The notes beneath the pieces were generated by a model that searched no databases, was not told the origin of the DNA, and saw only the letters and a program-made list of their open reading frames with translations. A program made the position numbers and the translations under genes. Source: Candidatus Pacearchaeota archaeon (GTDB taxonomy: Archaea; Nanobdellota; Nanobdellia; Pacearchaeales; GW2011-AR1). From it: a stretch of DNA of 41,731 nt. Shown in pieces: positions 36,789 through 41,731 of this stretch (positions are counted from its first letter, which is position 1; each line of letters begins with the position of its first letter). Location: assembly GCA_023133415.1 (NCBI GenBank), contig JAGLWM010000009.1:1-41731 (forward strand), in the 5' to 3' direction.

Positions 36789-37520
36789 TTATGGAAGTGC
36801 AGTTTTCCAAAGATATTCAAAATAGTTTTTATAAGATTCATAAATATCTTTAGATTCTATAATAATTCCGAGGGGATCATCTACCCACATTACCATTGCA
36901 ACTTTATTATCAAAGATGTAGGTAGAAACACTTGAATTAAATTCAGACGGGACATATTTTATTTTTGTTTGGGGAATTTTTATTGGTTTAAATTTGATGT
37001 TTGCAATTATTCTCATCTGAATTTTTTTGCTTCTTCTTTCTTTTTCCCACTTGGAATAGCCATAAGGAAGAAATTCTTTTATTTTATATTCTGCCCCAAA
37101 ATCCAGTATTTCTGTTTTTGACTTGAGCATCTCGTTTAGAACTGTTTTAATTCCTGCTAATCCTTTAAAGCTATGTATCTCTTGTTTCTCGTTGGAACTA
37201 TTAAAATAATTTAAAAGTTTAGGAACAATTTCTTTTGATTTTGACAATTCGTCTTCTTTAGCTTTGATAATTTCATTTATTTTTTCGGGGTTTCCTGCTT
37301 CAAAAAGTAATTTGTTTGATTTTGTAATCTGGCTTATCAAACCTTTTTCTCTTAGTCCTCTTAGAGCATCATAAACAGAAACCCGATGGATTCCGCTTGC
37401 TCTTGAAATTTCATTAGCAGATGCAGAACCTAATTTCAATAGGCTGACATAACATTTGGATTCATTTGGACTTAGTCCAATTTTTTCTAATAATTCATAT
37501 TTCATATAAAAATACTGCAA
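36789..37520 (-). CDS. TrmB-family transcriptional regulator
   Basis: LGLSPNESKCYVSLLKLGSASANEISRASGIHRVSVYDALRGLREKGLI-like wHTH. Confidence 0.88.
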   Translation of the reverse strand: MQYFYMKYELLEKIGLSPNESKCYVSLLKLGSASANEISRASGIHRVSVYDALRGLREKGLISQITKSNKLLFEAGNPEKINEIIKAKEDELSKSKEIVPKLLNYFNSSNEKQEIHSFKGLAGIKTVLNEMLKSKTEILDFGAEYKIKEFLPYGYSKWEKERRSKKIQMRIIANIKFKPIKIPQTKIKYVPSEFNSSVSTYIFDNKVAMVMWVDDPLGIIIESKDIYESYKNYFEYLWKTALP

Positions 37521-37611
37521 TAATTATTTATAAATCTTTCTTAATGTTGTAATCTCCCTTACTACACTTGCTTATATATTATATATTGTTACCATTATTA
37601 AGTAGGTAGAC

Positions 37612-38550
37612 ATGATGAAAAACAAAAATAAAATACTTAAAAAAAGAATAACTCAAACAGTTTCTTTAAATCAGGCAGTTGAAAATATTTTTGATGCGGA
37701 GATGAATGGACGGACATATGTGCTTGAGAATGAGGCAATCGGGGGGATAGTCGCAAGAGAATATAATATCCTCGGGAAAACTTCAAGAAATGATACTTAT
37801 AGAAAAATATGTGAAGATTTTAAGAATTCAGCAGAGTGTTATGCAAAAAATCATCTGAATATGGATTGTGGAACAATTGTTGATATAGGTTGCGGTTCTG
37901 GGTTGTTATCTCTGCCCTTGTCGGAGAAAACTAATGGGTATATTCTTGGAATCGATTCTTCGACAGAGATGATTGATTTGGCTTATAAAAATCTTAAAGA
38001 ATATTCTCAGAAAAAATTAAATGGGGCGGAAATATTTCAAAAGAGGATACACAACAATGCGAAGCGTAAAGGGAATCTGGCGGAATTTGTAAAACCTGCG
38101 GTAGAATTTAGGAAAGGGAGCGTTTATTATTTGCCCGAATTAGTTTCAGATAAAAAGAATATTAATTATATCCTTTGCAGAAATGCCTTGCATAGATTCA
38201 GAAATCCCAAAGAAGCGATACAAAAAATGTATTCTGTTTTGTCTTCTGGTGGAAAAATATATATTAGAGATATTAGAAGGGACGCGAATTGGGAAACTGT
38301 TATTAGTAGAATTGGAAAACAGAGATGGACAACACCTTGTCTTGTTGAGGACTATATAGGTGCGATGGCTTCGATGTTAAACACGGGGGAATTAGAGAAG
38401 ATACTTAAGGAAATTGGGATTAAAAATTATAAAATCAGGGATGGGTGTTACAATACTTCTGAAAATTCAATCGATAATTCAAATTTGAAAGAATATGAAT
38501 CTGAAGTGGAATATGTTTGCGTTATAAAAAAAGTGCTTTCTGAAGGTTAA
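37612..38550 (+). CDS. Class I SAM-dependent methyltransferase
   Basis: IVDIGCGSGLLSLPLSEKTNGYILGIDSSTEMIDLAYKNL. Confidence 0.88.
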   Translation: MMKNKNKILKKRITQTVSLNQAVENIFDAEMNGRTYVLENEAIGGIVAREYNILGKTSRNDTYRKICEDFKNSAECYAKNHLNMDCGTIVDIGCGSGLLSLPLSEKTNGYILGIDSSTEMIDLAYKNLKEYSQKKLNGAEIFQKRIHNNAKRKGNLAEFVKPAVEFRKGSVYYLPELVSDKKNINYILCRNALHRFRNPKEAIQKMYSVLSSGGKIYIRDIRRDANWETVISRIGKQRWTTPCLVEDYIGAMASMLNTGELEKILKEIGIKNYKIRDGCYNTSENSIDNSNLKEYESEVEYVCVIKKVLSEG

Positions 38551-38554
38551 CCTA

Positions 38555-39085
38555 CTATTTCCTCGGTTTCAAATATGTTTTTAATTTTCTTTGAACTGCG
38601 TAGAATATTTCCGGGTTGATTACTGGTTGATGGTCACCTTTGTGAATTTTGTTGTCGAATTTGATTTCGCCGAGATAGGTTCGGTTGGTGAGGATTTTTT
38701 TGAGACCGTTGATTGAAAGGGAAAAATTTTTAGCGAGGGAATTAAGGGAATAGTTTCGGGCGAGAAAGGTTCGGAAAAGGGATCGGATGCGGATTGCATC
38801 TTCGTTTGGCGTGAGGTTGCCGTTGATGACGTCGTAGCCTAAGGGTGGTCGGCTTTGAAGTCTGCCGATTTGCGCCATTTTTTGCATGCCGTTTTTTTGT
38901 TTTGTGCCGGGAGTGTGGCCGTGAATTCTGAATGTATCGAGGATTTTCCAGTCAATTTTTTCTAGGATGTAGAGTTGGAAATCTTTGGGATTTGTGGGAG
39001 CGAATGTTGCGCAGATTTTACATAAGGGAGAGCCGAAAATTTTAGTTTCTTTTTTTTCAGTGTATCCGCATTTTTTGCATGGCAT
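38555..39085 (-). CDS. Zn-ribbon + serine-recombinase 'Recombinase' domain protein lacking the catalytic resolvase domain
   Basis: CKKCGY..CKIC ribbon, then RPPLGYDVINGNLTPNEDAIRIRSLFRTFLARNYSLNSLAKNF..ILTNRTYLGEI. Confidence 0.7.
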   Translation of the reverse strand: MPCKKCGYTEKKETKIFGSPLCKICATFAPTNPKDFQLYILEKIDWKILDTFRIHGHTPGTKQKNGMQKMAQIGRLQSRPPLGYDVINGNLTPNEDAIRIRSLFRTFLARNYSLNSLAKNFSLSINGLKKILTNRTYLGEIKFDNKIHKGDHQPVINPEIFYAVQRKLKTYLKPRK

Positions 39086-39135
39086 AATAAAATATATTTA
39101 GAAGAATTTATAAAATGTTTTGTCTTTAGATTTTT

Positions 39136-39573
39136 ATGAAAAAATGTGGTGGTGCATTGTTAATTATTGGAATTGTGATTTTGGTTTTATTAATTGGAAT
39201 TGTTGGCACTGGGTTTTATCTTTATAATTTTCATGTTTTCAAAGAGGTACGGATTTGTATTGGTGATGCAACTAATACTATGATGCCTTGTGAAATAACT
39301 CAGGATTGTATTGACATGGAAAAGGCAATCGGATTTGATATTGATTTAGAAGGTGCTCCGAATTTTGTTCAGGATAATTTTCAGAAAGTTTTTGATGAGG
39401 TTATTTATTGTGATAGAACTTGTTTCATAAGGAGCATTAGAGGGTTTAATTATAAGACGCAAGAAATAGAGATGTTGGATAGTTGTTTGGATAGTGAGGT
39501 TGAGTTTGTTGTGGAGATTCGTGGGAAAGAGGGTTTGGAAGTTTGGGAATGGATGAGAAAGGGGGAGAGATAA
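39136..39573 (+). CDS. Hypothetical single-TM extracytoplasmic protein
   Basis: N-terminal TM helix; several Cys in the ectodomain. Confidence 0.5.
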   Translation: MKKCGGALLIIGIVILVLLIGIVGTGFYLYNFHVFKEVRICIGDATNTMMPCEITQDCIDMEKAIGFDIDLEGAPNFVQDNFQKVFDEVIYCDRTCFIRSIRGFNYKTQEIEMLDSCLDSEVEFVVEIRGKEGLEVWEWMRKGER

Positions 39574-39578
39574 TTAAA

Positions 39579-40403
39579 TCATAGTGATTCAATTGGGCTT
39601 TTTATTTTTTTGAGTTCTTCTGTTGAAACGTGGGTGTAGATTTGGGTTGTCGATAGGTTTGAGTGACCGAGGAGTTCTTGGATTTTTCTGATGTCGATGC
39701 CGTCTTCGAGAAGGTGGGTTGCGAAGGAGTGGCGGAGGGTGTGGGTATGAATGTTTTTTAGATTGGCTCGTTTTGCGGCTTGTGCTACAATTTTTTGGAC
39801 ATTTCGGACCGAAAGTTTTCCTGATCTTCCTGAAAATAGATATTTTTGGTTATTTTTGGCTTGCTGTTCTGCGCGGTGTTTTATTTCGTCGAAAAGAAAC
39901 TCTGGGATATTGAAAATTCTGTCTTTGTTACCTTTTGCTTGGCGGATGTATCCGATTTTTTCTGGGAGGTTTAGATCTTGGATTTTTAGGTTTGTGATTT
40001 CGGATACTCTGAATCCGGCGGCGTAGATTAGGCTTACGATTAGATTGGATTTTTCATTTTTGACTTGAGATAAGAGGAGTTTGATTTCTTGCTTTGAGAG
40101 GATTGTTGGAAGATGGATTTCTTTTTTGGGACGTCGGATTGATTCGGTTAGATTTTTATTGAGTATTGTTTTGTAAGCGTATTTTATTGCGGCGAGAAAA
40201 AGGCTGATTGTTGAGGCAGCCGAGGTTGTGAGATTTTCTGCAATGTAGTGTTTGATGTTGTCGGTTGTGATTTCAGATGGGATTTTGTTCGAGAAGGTCA
40301 GGAGGGATTGATTTTGTTTGAGGTAGTTTTTGATTGTGTGGGGCGAGGCTTTGGAGATTTTGAGTTCGATTTCGAGTTTTTTTAAAAATTCTTCACTATT
40401 CAT
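39579..40403 (-). CDS. Tyrosine recombinase (XerA-like), second paralog
   Basis: SLIYAAGFRVSEITNL; HTLRHSFATHLLEDGIDIRKIQELLGHSNLSTTQIYTHV. Confidence 0.93.
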   Translation of the reverse strand: MNSEEFLKKLEIELKISKASPHTIKNYLKQNQSLLTFSNKIPSEITTDNIKHYIAENLTTSAASTISLFLAAIKYAYKTILNKNLTESIRRPKKEIHLPTILSKQEIKLLLSQVKNEKSNLIVSLIYAAGFRVSEITNLKIQDLNLPEKIGYIRQAKGNKDRIFNIPEFLFDEIKHRAEQQAKNNQKYLFSGRSGKLSVRNVQKIVAQAAKRANLKNIHTHTLRHSFATHLLEDGIDIRKIQELLGHSNLSTTQIYTHVSTEELKKIKSPIESL

Positions 40404-40463
40404 TTTATTACCTATTTATTTTGGGATGCGAAGGTTTTTATAGTTATATTTTGGAATGTTTGT

Positions 40464-40721
40464 ATGGAAGGAGAAAAATTCAAGGCAGTCTGTTCAGAGT
40501 GCGGTGAAGAATGCGAAATTCCGTTTAATCCGACTGAAGGTCGACCGGTGAAATGCGATGAGTGTTTCCGGAAGGGTCGAGATCGTCGGGGAAATCGTGG
40601 ATTTGATAAAAGGCGAGATTTTAATGTAGTTTGCGCTGAATGCGGTAGAGCTACAACTGTTCCGTTTAAGCCAACTCAAGGCAAGCCTGTTCTTTGTAGA
40701 GATTGTTTTAAGAAAAAGTAG
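40464..40721 (+). CDS. Tandem Zn-ribbon protein
   Basis: Two repeats: VCSECGEECEIPFNPTEGRPVKCDECF and VCAECGRATTVPFKPTQGKPVLCRDCF. Confidence 0.8.
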   Translation: MEGEKFKAVCSECGEECEIPFNPTEGRPVKCDECFRKGRDRRGNRGFDKRRDFNVVCAECGRATTVPFKPTQGKPVLCRDCFKKK

Positions 40722-41060
40722 ATTTTGATTTTGATTTTCGTTAAACCGAATAATTATTAGTTTTTTATTTAAATGTATTTTGATTTTATTATTTTGGATT
40801 GTGCGAACTTTTTTACATTAGTTATAACTGTTACTTTTCTATTTTAATGATGCTTTCTTGATATCTTTTTGTTGGTTTTTGGTTTTTTTCTCACTTTTTC
40901 GTAAAAATCAATGTTTTCTAACTCTCACTTTTTCGTTTAAAATTTGGTTATTTCGGGATTTTAAAAATATTAAAAAAATTTAAGTAAAATATGGTAATTT
41001 TGCGTTTTAAAGGGGTTTAGGGTTGTTTTTTATTTAAAACTAGGGATTTTATTGGCTTCT

Positions 41061-41102
41061 GATGTTAAAATTTATTAGAGAGATGTTAAAATCTGTTAGA
41101 GA
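41061..41102. repeat. 21-bp tandem duplication (2 copies)
   Basis: GATGTTAAAATTTATTAGAGA / GATGTTAAAATCTGTTAGAGA. Confidence 0.8.
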
Positions 41103-41108
41103 ATTTGC

Positions 41109-41576
41109 TTAGGGTTGGGATATAGTAGTGTTTTCTAGTGGAAGATCGTAGCCTTTTTGTTTTAGGATTGCGAAGATTCCGGGACGGAAGTTATGGTTGT
41201 GGATCATTCTGTGATGGTTTGGGCAGAGTCCTATGAGGTTTTTAGATGAATTATTATTTTTGTTGAGATCTATGTGGTGGATGTCTACGATTTTATTGAA
41301 TTCGCAGATGACGCATTGTTTTGTGACTTTTCGGAAGGTTTTAATGTCTATATTGTTTCGTTTTCGCTGATTATAGGCTTTGGATTTGTCAAGATGGAAC
41401 GTGAGATTATAGCAGCTGGCACAGAGGTTTTTGGCGTGGATGGCTAGCTTTCTTTTACATCGGCGGCAAGATTTGACTTTGGGTTTCCAGTGTAATTTTT
41501 TATAGCAGGTGTAACAGAGACCTTTTGCGTGATGCTCTTTTTTTTCTTGGCAATTGATACAAGTTTTAATAACCAT
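41109..41576 (-). CDS. HNH-endonuclease-like protein with two N-terminal Zn-ribbon repeats
   Basis: CINCQEKKEHHAKGLCYTCY and CRRCKRKLAIHAKNLCASCY repeats; CVICEFNKIVDIHHIDLNKNNNSSKNLIGLCPNHHRMIHN HNH motif. Confidence 0.85.
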   Translation of the reverse strand: MVIKTCINCQEKKEHHAKGLCYTCYKKLHWKPKVKSCRRCKRKLAIHAKNLCASCYNLTFHLDKSKAYNQRKRNNIDIKTFRKVTKQCVICEFNKIVDIHHIDLNKNNNSSKNLIGLCPNHHRMIHNHNFRPGIFAILKQKGYDLPLENTTISQP

Positions 41577-41584
41577 TTATTAAA

Positions 41585-41639
41585 AAAAGCGTTCGCATAT
41601 TAAATAATTTATGCAAACGGGCAAATTCCGTTCGCTTTT
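41585..41639. other. Predicted three-way-junction fold upstream of the HNH gene
   Basis: AAAAGCG (41585-41591)/CGCTTTT (41633-41639) encloses GCATA/TATGC and AACGG/CCGTT hairpins. Confidence 0.5.
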
Positions 41640-41663
41640 GATTGGAAGAACGTCATATAATGT

Positions 41664-41698
41664 ATATTGTGCGAACTTCTTTGAAATTCGCACAATAT
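41664..41698. other. 12-bp perfect inverted repeat upstream of the HNH gene
   Basis: ATATTGTGCGAA (41664-41675) / TTCGCACAATAT (41687-41698). Confidence 0.7.
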
Positions 41699-41731
41699 TT
41701 CGCAGATTATACAAACTTTTGAAAAAAAATT

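Noticed and set aside
27275-40463. Canonical archaeal dif site near either XerA-like gene
   Set aside because: No convincing 28-bp dif-like palindrome recognised by eye; a motif search would be needed.
1-41731. CRISPR array
   Set aside because: No regularly spaced identical repeats of 24-40 bp with unique spacers; no Cas motifs found.

Overview
AT-rich archaeal chromosomal window, probably DPANN-like (inferred from small ribosomal-protein and RNA polymerase genes, Zn-ribbon proteins and AglB-type glycosylation; lineage not proven). It has three parts. (1) 1-21.8 kb is an N-glycosylation / surface-glycan island: MraY/GPT-like transferase, STT3/AglB, GT4, GT2, GT10 and exostosin-like transferases, two GDP-mannose 4,6-dehydratases, GDP-fucose synthase and a flippase. 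It is interrupted by a DUF4143 ATPase with a decayed sibling and by an NYN-domain insertion. (2) 21.8-31.6 kb holds SecD/SecF, three tRNAs (one with an intron), a short 5S rRNA, rpoN and a MacB-like ABC transporter. A methyltransferase with mirrored flanks and a tyrosine recombinase sit between the ABC ATPase and its permeases. (3) 32-36.7 kb is a ribosomal protein/RNAP operon, followed by accessory genes (TrmB + methyltransferase, a serine-recombinase fragment, a second tyrosine recombinase, Zn-ribbon proteins, an HNH protein). The most notable signals are: a 17-bp perfect inverted repeat bracketing the tyrosine recombinase promoter (possible inverton); a three-block mirrored repeat flanking the adjacent methyltransferase; two copies of a structured repeat whose hairpins keep their position but change sequence, each preceding a core N-glycosylation gene; three unrelated period-7 tandem repeats; tandem palindromes at a DUF4143 ATPase promoter next to a frameshifted relic; and an NYN insertion that duplicated the 5' end of the GDP-fucose synthase gene next to a compact hairpin-RNA candidate. 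No homology search or folding software was run; all assignments come from reading motifs.
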